A stretch of DNA of 15,932 bases from contig DATGIQ010000690.1 in the NCBI GenBank assembly GCA_035295665.1, forward strand, positions 1 to 15,932. Reading direction: 5' to 3'. The stretch is from DATGIQ01 sp035295665. Its GTDB lineage: Bacteria; Planctomycetota; Planctomycetia; Gemmatales; Gemmataceae. Below, piece after piece: positions 1-8,178 of this stretch; the stretch's first letter is position 1; every line of letters starts with the position of its first letter. Below the pieces are notes generated by a model, which saw only the letters and a list, made by a program, of their open reading frames with translations, searched no databases and was not told the origin of the DNA. A program made the position numbers and the translations under genes.

Positions 1-1352
1 GATGTCTCCCTGGAAAACGCTGGTCGGGCGTTACGGTCCTCCGAGCGGGCGTGATCAACACGACGGGGGATGCGATGGTCTGTGGTGGATGCATGGGGAA
101 TATCGGATTTGGCGGCGGGCATATGGCAGTCGATACAGCTATCCTGCGCACTCACCCTGCTTCGCTGGCCAGCGGGAAGCGTGCAACTGTTCGGCTCATG
201 GCAACTCAGGCAATGGTCGCGGTAGAAGCCCACCCGCTCCGCGGCGGCGGGCATCTGGTGGGGATCGTGGCAGGAGACACAACCCATCCTGCCCCCGCTC
301 GCGTTCCAGCAGCGGCTGGCATGCATCTGTTCGACCTGGCCGACGAATTTGGATGCCTCCGCCGAGTTGGCTGCCGAGACAAACACGGTCATGAACTGGT
401 GCAGGGGCAGGCCGGGACGATAATCAAAACTGCTCCGCCCCCGCCCGGGCACGCGAATCTCCCCTTGCAGGTGACATTGCTCACACACCGCATCGCGCAG
501 GGCAGGCTCCAGGTTTTGTGGATTTACGATCGTGGTATCCGGGCCCGTAGATGCTTCTCCCTGCTCATGTCGTCGGACGTGTAGCTCGCCTGGTCCGTGA
601 CAGCGCTCACACCCGATGGCGTATCCCTGGAAGATCGGCGGCCGGTAGTGATTAATAGTGCCGCCTTCATGCTCCGCACGATTGCTATGACAGAACAGGC
701 ATTCCGGAGTCACGGGCCGTGCGAAATGATGATGGCGACTGGCGTATCCGGGGGACAGATCCCACCCACCCTTTTGCGGGTACCAGGTAATTGGCGACTG
801 GAAGAGATAGCCATTGTGATCGATCAGAAAGGATCGGCCGCGCGTGCTGGAGCCGACGGCGAACGCCACCTCAGCCTCGGTTTTCGCAATCACGTGGCCC
901 TGGGGATCCAACTTCATCTCGCGATGTACGGTCCGGTTGCCTTGGGGCTTGACCTGGTAGTGAAAACCGCGCGCCTGAAATTCGGCATCTGGAATCGCTG
1001 CGTCCGGTTGTCCTGGACCCCTGCCGGCAACGGGGACAAGCGACCGCCCCATTGGATGCTGGTGGTACGTTCGGGTAATCTTCGCATGGCAGTGGGCGCA
1101 GGTCTGATCGCCAACGTAGCGGACGTCTGGGCGAACATTGCGATAGACTGTGTCAACCGTAAGCCGCGGGTCGCTCGAGACGGCCGGTGGCGGAGAATCC
1201 GCCGGCAACCTCAGCACGGATGGTCGGTTCTGCCATCGCCATTGCCACACAGCCACGCCGGCCAGGCACGCCAGCAAACCGGCCAGGGACGCCAGGCCCC
1301 AGATTCGCCTCCGGAATCCTGGCCGGAACAGGGGTGCTTGTTGTCCTGCCAC
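1..1352 (-). CDS. Membrane-anchored multihaem c-type cytochrome (C-terminal part outside window)
   Basis: This reading frame is open from a GTG at 1352 to the left edge, giving 450 residues with no stop. I chose the GTG because it is the only standard start between the preceding gene's TAG (1365-1367) and the first haem site; an AGGG lies about 10 nt upstream. Residues 17-38 form a hydrophobic signal-anchor after an RRR stretch. Seven CXXCH haem-binding motifs follow: CAHCH 85, CLFCH 218, CERCH 248, CEQCH 290, CVSCH 358, CLSCH 381 and CIDCH 406. The stretch ending in TDHRIPRR (residues 424-431) and the SRCWNASGG segment before haem 5 are familiar from a multihaem cytochrome family of Planctomycetes and Acidobacteria, whose members often continue into TPR repeats. 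The product is probably periplasmic and carries electrons; donor and acceptor are unknown. The next gene upstream encodes a TPR protein 12 bp away, so the two are probably co-transcribed. Confidence 0.92.
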   Translation of the reverse strand, partial: MAGQQAPLFRPGFRRRIWGLASLAGLLACLAGVAVWQWRWQNRPSVLRLPADSPPPAVSSDPRLTVDTVYRNVRPDVRYVGDQTCAHCHAKITRTYHQHPMGRSLVPVAGRGPGQPDAAIPDAEFQARGFHYQVKPQGNRTVHREMKLDPQGHVIAKTEAEVAFAVGSSTRGRSFLIDHNGYLFQSPITWYPQKGGWDLSPGYASRHHHFARPVTPECLFCHSNRAEHEGGTINHYRPPIFQGYAIGCERCHGPGELHVRRHEQGEASTGPDTTIVNPQNLEPALRDAVCEQCHLQGEIRVPGRGRSSFDYRPGLPLHQFMTVFVSAANSAEASKFVGQVEQMHASRCWNASGGRMGCVSCHDPHQMPAAAERVGFYRDHCLSCHEPNSCTLPAGQRSRVSAQDSCIDCHMPAAKSDIPHASTTDHRIPRRVDHARSEDRNARPAFSRET

Positions 1353-1364
1353 GTTGCTTGAGCC

Positions 1365-2729
1365 CTATTCCGGTTCATGGTCCAACAAGCGACGATAGTG
1401 CTCAACGAGTTTGGGATCCCCAAGCTTCGGAAGGCAAGCGGCCAGAGCCTTCCTCGTTGGCTGATGGTGCTGGTCGATCAGCAAGGCACTCGCCAGCCAT
1501 CGGACCGCCTGCTCGTCCTGCCCCAGACGGAGCAAGGTCGTGCCAGCCTCGCATCGCAATGCTGCATCCCTCGGGTTCTCGATGATTTCCTTGGTGAGCT
1601 CCTCCATGTGCCGAAGATCGCGCTCGGTCTGGTGCCGCTTCTCCTCATACGTTTGCGCTTCATCCTTTCGGTCCAGCAACCGCAAAGCATTGGCCAGCGC
1701 TTGAATCGTCTCCAGGTCCGAAGGCTGGAGGCGCTCGGCATGCTTTAGCCAGGTCAAGGCTTCTTGTGCATTGCCACGCTCCAGTTCCAGCTGACCACGG
1801 AGCAACACCGCGCCGGGGTCCGGTTCGCTGGTGTTGAATAACCGTTCCAACGTGGCCCATGCTGCCTCGGGCGGACCCAGGTAGCGCTGGCAACGGGCCA
1901 TCCCGAGGAGGGCAATCGTGTGCTGCGGTTCCTTCTGGACACACACCTGAAAATGCGGCAATGCTTCCGCGTACTTGCCCGTGCGAATAAACATCTCGCC
2001 AATCCCCAGATGGGCCGCCAGCGAGTCGGGGTTGCATTCCAAGGCTCGCTGATATGCTTCGGCCGCCAGATCGTAGCGAAGTCCCCTTTCCAACACCTGG
2101 CCGCGCAGAAGATGGCTGCGGCCATCGTCGGGGGTATCGGTGACCCAGCGCGTGCTCCAGCGATAGGCGTCCTCCAGGAAGTTTCCCTGTAGCGAGCCCA
2201 ACACCAGCGCCTCCAAAATGATCGGGCGCTCGTCAGGCCGGGTTTCAAGGAAGCGGCCCAACTCCTCCTCGAAGGCTTGCACGACGCCAGCTCGAGCCAT
2301 CAAAAGGAGGCGTTCCAGCTCGATGAGGGCCGGGACTTCCCCTAGACGTTCGGCTTCGCGGAGATAGGTTTGTGCCGCCTCAACGTCGCCGCCCCGGCGA
2401 CACGTGCGGGCCAACAAGAAACAGGTATCCGCGCTGGCCGGCCAGGCTTCCCGACACCGCTGCAGATGACCGCGCGCCGGCAAGAAGTCGTATTGCGCAA
2501 GCGCCTGCTGAGCTTTTCGCCAGTGGTAGAGGCCCGCCAGCTGGGGATAAACCACCAAGGAACCCACTGCACCGATCAGAACGCTGCAAACGATCACCAC
2601 TCCGGCGAGAAAGAGATGTGCCCGCACAAATGCAAAAAACGCCGGCTGGCGGAGTGCCTCCGCGCATCCAGAGGTCAGGCTGCTCGTCGCCGAAGGAGAC
2701 CCAGCCGTAGTGCGTGACCTCGTTGCCAT
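1365..2729 (-). CDS. Membrane-anchored TPR-repeat protein
   Basis: The product is 454 residues. A short N-terminal tail is followed by a hydrophobic helix at about residues 36-60. The rest is helical, made of about eight to nine tetratricopeptide-like repeats. The clearest is residues ~185-218, with the AAEAYQRALECNPDS pattern and the following GIGEMFIRTGKYAEALPHF unit. TPRs are protein-protein interaction scaffolds, so the helix would place this one on the membrane, probably facing the periplasm. The ATG at 2729 has only a weak AGG upstream, so the start is moderately certain. The gene lies 12 bp upstream of the multihaem cytochrome gene and in the same reading phase, which suggests an operon in which the TPR protein helps assemble or scaffold the cytochrome. 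That role is inference; no catalytic motif is visible. Confidence 0.9.
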   Translation of the reverse strand: MATRSRTTAGSPSATSSLTSGCAEALRQPAFFAFVRAHLFLAGVVIVCSVLIGAVGSLVVYPQLAGLYHWRKAQQALAQYDFLPARGHLQRCREAWPASADTCFLLARTCRRGGDVEAAQTYLREAERLGEVPALIELERLLLMARAGVVQAFEEELGRFLETRPDERPIILEALVLGSLQGNFLEDAYRWSTRWVTDTPDDGRSHLLRGQVLERGLRYDLAAEAYQRALECNPDSLAAHLGIGEMFIRTGKYAEALPHFQVCVQKEPQHTIALLGMARCQRYLGPPEAAWATLERLFNTSEPDPGAVLLRGQLELERGNAQEALTWLKHAERLQPSDLETIQALANALRLLDRKDEAQTYEEKRHQTERDLRHMEELTKEIIENPRDAALRCEAGTTLLRLGQDEQAVRWLASALLIDQHHQPTRKALAACLPKLGDPKLVEHYRRLLDHEPE

Positions 2730-2785
2730 GCGCGCCTGTTTGCCCCGGGACGTCGCGACGATGGAAATCGGTATGAGTGAACAAA

Positions 2786-2814
2786 ATCATACGCGAAGAA
2801 CGGGCCCACAGCAA
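2786..2814 (-). promoter_or_regulatory. Candidate sigma-70-type promoter for the TPR-cytochrome pair
   Basis: On the minus strand a TTGCTG (2809-2814) is followed after exactly 17 nt by TATGAT (2786-2791). The -10 box matches the consensus at five of six positions and the -35 box at three of six. It lies in the 131-bp gap after mqnA, about 57 bp upstream of the TPR start codon, so it could start a separate TPR-cytochrome transcript. The call rests only on motif match and position. Confidence 0.4.
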
Positions 2815-2848
2815 GCGCTCCGGCATTGTCACCGTCTACCCTGCGGCG

Positions 2849-2879
2849 TTTTTTCAATTTTCAATTTCTAATTTTCAAT
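2849..2879. repeat. AT-rich ATTGAAAA-type short repeat at the 3' end of mqnA
   Basis: On the minus strand the unit ATTGAAAA occurs three times within about 30 nt, with one AATTAGAA interruption, and ends in an A run. It is strikingly AT-rich against the GC-rich surroundings. It supplies the last codons (LKIRN) and the TGA of mqnA, so the natural C-terminus of that enzyme may have been replaced or extended by the repeat. Similar TTCAATTTTCAATTT tracts occur at gene ends in many environmental bacterial genomes; I recall this and cannot check it here. Confidence 0.55.
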
Positions 2880-3700
2880 GGCTCACCATGCAGCGCGCCG
2901 CCGCCCCCTTCGTAGAGGAGAATTCGCCCTCCGCGCGGGGCTAGCCCCAGCTCGCAGGCCAGCTGATAGAAATGATCCAGTCCGGCTTGTTCCTGTGGAC
3001 CGAGATCAAATCGGATAATCGTGGAAAGGTAGCGGCGACAGAAGCCGGCGTCCAGCCCTAGCCGGGGGGCCTCTTGCTCGGCAATGATTCCCAACCGACC
3101 GCAGCCACGCCGCTTGGCCTCATTCAGGGCCACGGCCACAGGGCCCAATTCTGCCCCTGCACGCACCGCCCAGACCGCGTACACAAAGGGAAGGCCGGTC
3201 CAGTCAAACCATTCTTGGCCCAGATCGAAAGCATGGGCAAATCCGGGCAGGCAGGCGCGCATGGCCCGGTCGCCGATCAAGAGCACCGCATCGGCGTTGG
3301 ATTCCTCGGCGTTTCGATCAAGAGGGAGCAGTTCCAATTCTGGCTGCACATCGTGGCGACGGCGCAGCAGAATCTGTGCCAGGACGGCGCTCGTGCGCGA
3401 TCCTTCGTCCAGGGCCACGCGGCGAATTTCCGGCCACGGCACGCGGCTGAAGAGCGTGACGCTCAGGACTGGGCCGCGCGAAGCGATGGCAATGTCCGGA
3501 ACGATGGCATAGCCACCGGCGCGGAAGTATTCGATAACCGGGATCAAGGCGACATCGAGGCTCCCGGCATGGAGCTGGTCAGCCAACCGACTCGGCACAT
3601 CGAGAACCAACTCGACTTCGGGGGCCAACAGGGGCAAGTCATATATCAACGGCTTGGTGTTCAGATAATTGACCGCGCCAATCCGGATCGGCCTGTTCAT
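2861..3700 (-). CDS. mqnA: Chorismate dehydratase MqnA (futalosine menaquinone pathway)
   Basis: MqnA converts chorismate to 3-[(1-carboxyvinyl)oxy]benzoate, the first step of the futalosine route to menaquinone. It is a cytoplasmic enzyme with a periplasmic-binding-protein-like fold. The 279-residue length is normal for the family. Family signatures include RIGAVNYLNTKPL near the N-terminus (residues 6-18), DVALIPVIEY in the first lobe, and the DLGQEWFDWTGLPFVYAVW block in the second. MqnD, a related enzyme, has a different N-terminal signature, so I prefer MqnA. The ATG at 3700 begins directly before the conserved N-terminal strand, though only a weak GAG serves as a ribosome site. The last residues (LKIRN) come from an AT-rich repeat. 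The gene starts 38 bp after the zinc-finger membrane protein gene, so the two are probably co-transcribed. No other mqn gene is in the window. Confidence 0.94.
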   Translation of the reverse strand: MNRPIRIGAVNYLNTKPLIYDLPLLAPEVELVLDVPSRLADQLHAGSLDVALIPVIEYFRAGGYAIVPDIAIASRGPVLSVTLFSRVPWPEIRRVALDEGSRTSAVLAQILLRRRHDVQPELELLPLDRNAEESNADAVLLIGDRAMRACLPGFAHAFDLGQEWFDWTGLPFVYAVWAVRAGAELGPVAVALNEAKRRGCGRLGIIAEQEAPRLGLDAGFCRRYLSTIIRFDLGPQEQAGLDHFYQLACELGLAPRGGRILLYEGGGGALHGEPLKIRN

Positions 3701-3738
3701 GACTTGATCTCGTAAGGCCTGCCGTCACTGTGCTGCCT

Positions 3739-6700
3739 TCATTCTACCGTCTGTTTTGGATTTTTCAAAGTTTCAGAAACGCGGACCTGGCTGCTCAGGA
3801 GGCCGGCTGGGGCAGTGCGTATGGACGGACCTGGCTCCGATGCGGTGACGGGCGTTCCCAGCTGTCCGGCACGCGGCAACAACAATTGTCGGCACTCCGG
3901 GCAGGCGATCGCTTCCAGCAACTGGGCGGATTTACTTCCCTCGGGAGCTTTCCAGGCGTACACGGCCGGCACCTGTGGAAGGAACTCAGCGAAATGGTAG
4001 CGAAACCAGCGGACCAACCGGCCGACCAGGACCTCCGCGTCGCTCACCAAGCGGAAACGGTGCTCGTCGACCACAACATCGTATTCGATTCCTTCGAAAT
4101 CGCGCCGCCTCTTGACGTCGATGGAGCGGGGCGGGTCCGTGAACAAGGTCTCATGAAAGACAATGCCCCCGCCACCCACGATGATGGTGGGCCCGCCTTC
4201 ATCCAGGAGAAGGAGGTCCGGATGTTTGCGCAACCAGGCCCGGCCACGGTCCGGGTCGAGAGCCACTTCGAATGCCGTGAGGACATCTTCCCCGCCCGGC
4301 CAGGGGCGGCGTGGCCGCAACGACCACAGAAGGCGAAGCCGTGCCAGGCCGTCCGGCTCGGCTGTCTGAAGTACATCTCCCAAGGCGGGGGCCATTGCTC
4401 CGGCTTCCACGAGATCCGCAACCTCCCAGCCCGCGGCGAACGCCAGGTCGCACAAGAGCAAGCGCAGCCGGGCAAGGTTGCCGGCCGTCCACCACGGGCC
4501 TTCCCATTCCGCCAGCAGCCATTGGGCATATGCGAGCGGCATCCGGCCATCAAAGCAAGCGCCCACCTGCTCGACGACGAGCGGCACCGGATCATGTCCC
4601 AAGACGGCGGCATCCGCCACATCCAAGCGTTCCAGTGCCGCCAAGTGGGCAAGCGGAATCGTGCCGGCTGCCACGGCCCTCTCGACCGTGCCCAGCACGC
4701 GTTCCAGCTCGTCTTGCCGCAGTTCGGGTTGGCCATGGTGGATCGTGGTCAGGGCCAGGCTCGCCAAAAACTCCGATTCGTGCACGGCCACCTCGCCGGT
4801 CCCCAGGAGCGGCACCAGACGAGTCCAGGCGTAATTGACGGCCCGGTCCAGCGCGCGGGGCCGCACCCACCAAGCGAAATGCACGGCAAGGTACACTGCC
4901 AAGGCCGCCAGAAGAAAGACCATCACCGGCGTCGCAGGCAGATGGTGCCAGAAATTGTGAAGCACGGCGTAGAGCAGGGCTGCCGCCACCAGCGGCCCCG
5001 CCAGCAAGAGCATGGCACCATGGAAGGTCAGCAACCACAGGCCCGGTTCGGGATCATCAAAGACGAGAGCCCCGCCGTTTTCGATCCTCAATCGGGGCAC
5101 CAAACCATTCTCGGATACCTCAACACAAAATCTGTCCCGAGAGATCCGGCCGTGGGATTGATTCAGGGGACGTGGCATCTGTTCATCCGGCATCGGAACC
5201 AGCGTGAAGCAGCGCGGGCAAAGGGAAGCGCGGCGTTGGCGTGCCTCGGCCAGCAAGGATCGGCGTGCGGCGGCGTCCTCGATTCCCGCCGCCAGGAACC
5301 GGCGGTAGACGCGATGCAGACCGTGCTCCGGGTCAAGGTGCTGTCCCAGAGCCCGGCAACGAACCAGCAGCTCAGGGTTTCCCTGCTGACGATAGGCCGC
5401 GATCCAATCCTCGACCAGCCGCCAAGGCTCACGGACCCGCCGGCCATCCAGGAGGAGCGAATGCTCGGTCCACAGATGCTCAGCCATTTGAGCCCGGCGG
5501 AGTTGCACGCCGCAGCGCGGACAGCGCATGCGAATCTGGTTTTCGATTTGGCCCCGCCGTTCGGCGATGAGCGGCGCAGGACCGATTCGCTCTTCGAGCT
5601 GGTTCAGCCGATCCACGGCGCGGGCTTTGCCGCCGCGGGTCGCCAGGGCATTCACAACTTCGAGCGCAGCCGGCCCTTCCAAGCCCGTGGTGCGAAGCAG
5701 AGCGGCGGCGGCAGCAATCTGTAATTCATTGGCGATGCGCTTGGCCCGTAGCAAGGGCCGCAGTGCCGCGACCAACCCGGCGTCCAGCGGTGCCGGCAGC
5801 AAGGGGGCCAGGCGGAGCGCCAGTTGCTGAGCGATCGGCTCGGTCGAGCGGGCCAAGAGCAATGCCAATCCCTGGCCACGTTCACTCTCCCCGATGACCT
5901 CGGCGACGGCGTTCAGGACGTCGGACTGGTTGGCCGGGTCGACTTCCTGGAACGCCCGGATCACGCCGGTTGCCAAGAACGCATCGGCACCGGCACCACA
6001 TTCGTCGTGAGCGAGCGACTCCAAGGCGTCCCAGGCCTCATGATCGGGTTGGGCAGCGCCGATGCCCGAGAATAGCAAAGCGATCGTTTCGGGAAGCGGC
6101 CGGCGCACGCCCTGGTATTGGTAGATGCGATGGGCTCGCCGCAGATGGATCTCGAGCTGATCGTGTGGGACGGCCACCGAACATTCGGGGCAGGTGACGG
6201 CCTGCTCCCCGCGCAGCTGCCGCAGGCATTCATTCACGGCGGCAGCAGGAAGCCCGACTTGTGTCAGACGTTGGCAAACACGGATCTTTTCGCCGGCATC
6301 TTCGGGCGGGCAAAGGATGTCGAGCAAACGGTGCACATCCGCTGCGGAAGCCTGGCCCCAATCCCGAGTCGCGGCCAATCCAGGCAGGATCAACCTTCGG
6401 CCCAGCTCGCGGACACGCCGGTCCGGAGAGGCCAGCAGCTGCCACAGATGCCCACGGGCCGTCTCATGTTGCCTCAGACACCGCAGCAATCGAAGGAAAT
6501 CGGAGCTCTTGTTGGAGAGGAGCGCATCGGCGCGACGGCGCAGCTCCGCTTCGAGGGCAATGCTGTAGGAGGGTTGGCCGGCCGCCAGCAATTGACAAAG
6601 GCGATCATGGGCCTGGAGGTCTCCCGTGGTAAAAACGCGGTCCCATAAGCAGGTCTGCGCTGCTGCGGGAGGCATGACGATCCCGGCCAAATCGACGTAA

Positions 6701-6837
6701 CCGTGTTCGCGGAGGAGGTGTTCCCGCGGATCGACTTCGCCCAGATGCCGGCCACACTCCGGGCAAGACGTGAACCCATCCTCTGGGAGCAGCGCACGGG
6801 GATTCCCGCTGATAGGTGCGGATGTACCCATGAACAA
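3739..6837 (-). CDS. Large membrane protein with three C2H2-type zinc-finger motifs, unknown function
   Basis: I do not recognise this protein. It has 1032 residues from TTG 6837, or 1030 from ATG 6831; the ATG is as likely, and neither has a good ribosome site. Three motifs with identical spacing C-x2-C-x11-H-x4-H lie at residues 25-45, 216-236 and 439-459. Each begins CPxC, and the last two residues before the final His are EH or AH. The stretches between them are leucine- and alanine-rich helices like HEAT or TPR solenoids. A CPRC pair is at 540-543. Two hydrophobic helices follow at about 600-625 and 635-657. The second half is helical, then has a glycine-rich TIIVGGGG strand (~884-891), and a CPEC pair lies near the C-terminus (979-982). 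This looks like a metal-binding scaffold split across the membrane. It is followed by mqnA at 38 bp. Confidence 0.85.
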   Translation of the reverse strand: MFMGTSAPISGNPRALLPEDGFTSCPECGRHLGEVDPREHLLREHGYVDLAGIVMPPAAAQTCLWDRVFTTGDLQAHDRLCQLLAAGQPSYSIALEAELRRRADALLSNKSSDFLRLLRCLRQHETARGHLWQLLASPDRRVRELGRRLILPGLAATRDWGQASAADVHRLLDILCPPEDAGEKIRVCQRLTQVGLPAAAVNECLRQLRGEQAVTCPECSVAVPHDQLEIHLRRAHRIYQYQGVRRPLPETIALLFSGIGAAQPDHEAWDALESLAHDECGAGADAFLATGVIRAFQEVDPANQSDVLNAVAEVIGESERGQGLALLLARSTEPIAQQLALRLAPLLPAPLDAGLVAALRPLLRAKRIANELQIAAAAALLRTTGLEGPAALEVVNALATRGGKARAVDRLNQLEERIGPAPLIAERRGQIENQIRMRCPRCGVQLRRAQMAEHLWTEHSLLLDGRRVREPWRLVEDWIAAYRQQGNPELLVRCRALGQHLDPEHGLHRVYRRFLAAGIEDAAARRSLLAEARQRRASLCPRCFTLVPMPDEQMPRPLNQSHGRISRDRFCVEVSENGLVPRLRIENGGALVFDDPEPGLWLLTFHGAMLLLAGPLVAAALLYAVLHNFWHHLPATPVMVFLLAALAVYLAVHFAWWVRPRALDRAVNYAWTRLVPLLGTGEVAVHESEFLASLALTTIHHGQPELRQDELERVLGTVERAVAAGTIPLAHLAALERLDVADAAVLGHDPVPLVVEQVGACFDGRMPLAYAQWLLAEWEGPWWTAGNLARLRLLLCDLAFAAGWEVADLVEAGAMAPALGDVLQTAEPDGLARLRLLWSLRPRRPWPGGEDVLTAFEVALDPDRGRAWLRKHPDLLLLDEGGPTIIVGGGGIVFHETLFTDPPRSIDVKRRRDFEGIEYDVVVDEHRFRLVSDAEVLVGRLVRWFRYHFAEFLPQVPAVYAWKAPEGSKSAQLLEAIACPECRQLLLPRAGQLGTPVTASEPGPSIRTAPAGLLSSQVRVSETLKNPKQTVE

Positions 6838-6917
6838 TCAACTGGGGACTCGATTTCCGGCCAACCACTTCCTGTACCATCATTACACCAATTTCCAGGC
6901 CGCTTGCTAGGGGAACG

Positions 6918-6936
6918 CTCCGAAGGAGGTTCGGAG
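6918..6936 (-). terminator. Hairpin after the DUF1501 gene, possible terminator
   Basis: A perfect 7-bp inverted repeat (CTCCGAA / TTCGGAG) encloses a 5-nt loop in the 117-bp gap, beginning 18 nt after the DUF1501 stop codon. There is no U-run after the stem on the minus strand, so it is not a classical intrinsic terminator. It may be a weak terminator, an mRNA-end stabiliser or a protein site. The rest of the 6838-6954 gap holds no clear promoter. Confidence 0.35.
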
Positions 6937-6954
6937 ACTGGCTATCCAATTATC

Positions 6955-8163
6955 TCAACCGGTGAACAACGGCAGCCGCTCAAACGTTCCTGCCAAGGCC
7001 GTCCGTGTTGGGAGCCCGAGCCATTCTTCAAGAATCGTTGCGTAGATTCGCCGGAAATCGATGCCCCATTTCAAGTCGCCATCTTGCAAATCGAGCAAGT
7101 TCGGCGTGTCTCCCACCAAACCGGCGCGGAGACCTGCTCCCGCCAGGAACACGGGACCCGCCGTGCCATGATCGGTTCCCTGCGAGCTATTCTCCGCCAC
7201 CCTGCGTCCGAATTCGCTGAACGCCAATACCAGCACCCGCTCCGCCAACCCCGCCGCGGCCAGGTCGTCGAGGAACGCCCGCAGGGAAGAGGAAACCTGA
7301 AAGAGCAATTCGGAATGGCGGGGAAGCTGTGTGCTGTGCGTATCGAACCCGCCATGAACGGTATAGAAAACGCGCGCTCCGAAGCCGATCTTGAGCAGTT
7401 GGGAGATCAGCTGCAAACGCGTTGCCAGGCCGTTGCTCGGATAATTAGCCTGCCCAGCGCTGGTTCGGCCAAGATGCGTCAGGTGCTCCGAGGTGCTATA
7501 GGCATCGAGCATGCTTCGCTGCACAAACGCCGTCAAATCGTCCGAGGGCGTGACACCGGAGAAGGTTCGGCGCGGATCGATTTTCGAATCCAGGGCGAAA
7601 TCCTCGGTGCGCTCCATTGCACTGGCCACGGCCCGACGGCCGCGCAATGCGAGCGGCGGCGGTCCCGAGCCGATCAGGAGACTCGTGGTTTCCCCGGCGG
7701 CGATCTTGGCTCCGTCATCGAAGGCTCGTCCCAACCAACCGAAACTCCTGTGTTCCTCCGGATCGAAACGCGCCGATTGCCAGATGGCCATGCTCTGAAA
7801 GTGGGACCGGCTCGGGTTAGGGTAGCCGACGCCCTGCACAATCGCCAGCCGGCCGCTTTCCAGCAGCTTGGCCGCATCTCCCAGCGAAGCGTGCAGCCCT
7901 ACTCGGTCGTTGATTTTGATCAGACGCTCCGTGGACAGGCGGAGGGCTTTGCGGTACTTGGCATAGCCTTCGTCGGCAAACGGCACCACGGTGTTGATCC
8001 CGTCGTTGCCGCCGTCGAGCTGGATGACCACCAGGATTCTGCTGTCCTTCTCCGCCTTGGCCGCTCGGGCCGTCTGGGCAAGGAAGCCCGGCACCGCTGG
8101 TGCCAGGGCCAGTAGCGTAGAGCTGCGCAAGGTCGTTGCCAAAAAATCGCGTCGGGAAAACAT
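6955..8163 (-). CDS. DUF1501 family protein, Tat-exported
   Basis: The product is 402 residues and belongs to DUF1501, a family abundant in Planctomycetes whose biochemical role is not established. The N-terminus has a twin-arginine signal (SRRDFL at 3-8, a hydrophobic stretch, then ARAAKA near 33-37), so it should be exported folded. Family blocks are QLDGGNDGINT (48-58), the YPNPSRSHFQSMAIWQS region (114-130), GGFDTH (271-276), FSEFGRR (315-321) and DHGTAGP (331-337). The conserved Asp and His in these blocks resemble metal ligands of the alkaline phosphatase/sulfatase superfamily, to which DUF1501 has been related, so a metal-dependent hydrolase is possible. The start is firm: GGAGG (8171-8175) sits 7 nt before ATG 8163. 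The gene begins 15 bp after the DUF1800 stop, which suggests coupled translation and partnership. Confidence 0.96.
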   Translation of the reverse strand: MFSRRDFLATTLRSSTLLALAPAVPGFLAQTARAAKAEKDSRILVVIQLDGGNDGINTVVPFADEGYAKYRKALRLSTERLIKINDRVGLHASLGDAAKLLESGRLAIVQGVGYPNPSRSHFQSMAIWQSARFDPEEHRSFGWLGRAFDDGAKIAAGETTSLLIGSGPPPLALRGRRAVASAMERTEDFALDSKIDPRRTFSGVTPSDDLTAFVQRSMLDAYSTSEHLTHLGRTSAGQANYPSNGLATRLQLISQLLKIGFGARVFYTVHGGFDTHSTQLPRHSELLFQVSSSLRAFLDDLAAAGLAERVLVLAFSEFGRRVAENSSQGTDHGTAGPVFLAGAGLRAGLVGDTPNLLDLQDGDLKWGIDFRRIYATILEEWLGLPTRTALAGTFERLPLFTG

Positions 8164-8178
8164 GGATGTTCCTCCGGA

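Noticed and set aside
51..1361. Plus-strand open frames of 177 and 254 residues
   Set aside because: They are antisense to the multihaem cytochrome, whose seven CXXCH motifs leave no doubt about the coding strand.
2675..2857. Small minus-strand frames of 60 and 150 residues overlapping the mqnA-TPR gap
   Set aside because: They overlap the TPR gene in another frame and have no homology-like features. The gap is better explained by a promoter.
3730..5724. 664-residue open frame on the plus strand
   Set aside because: It lies wholly antisense to the zinc-finger membrane protein gene. Its product is rich in Gln, Arg, Gly and Pro with no domain, and long antisense frames are expected in GC-rich coding DNA. 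The minus-strand frame has motifs, membrane helices and repeats.
6703..8115. 470-residue open frame on the plus strand
   Set aside because: It is antisense to the DUF1501 gene and the start of the zinc-finger gene. It shows no recognisable motif, while the minus strand has clear family signatures.
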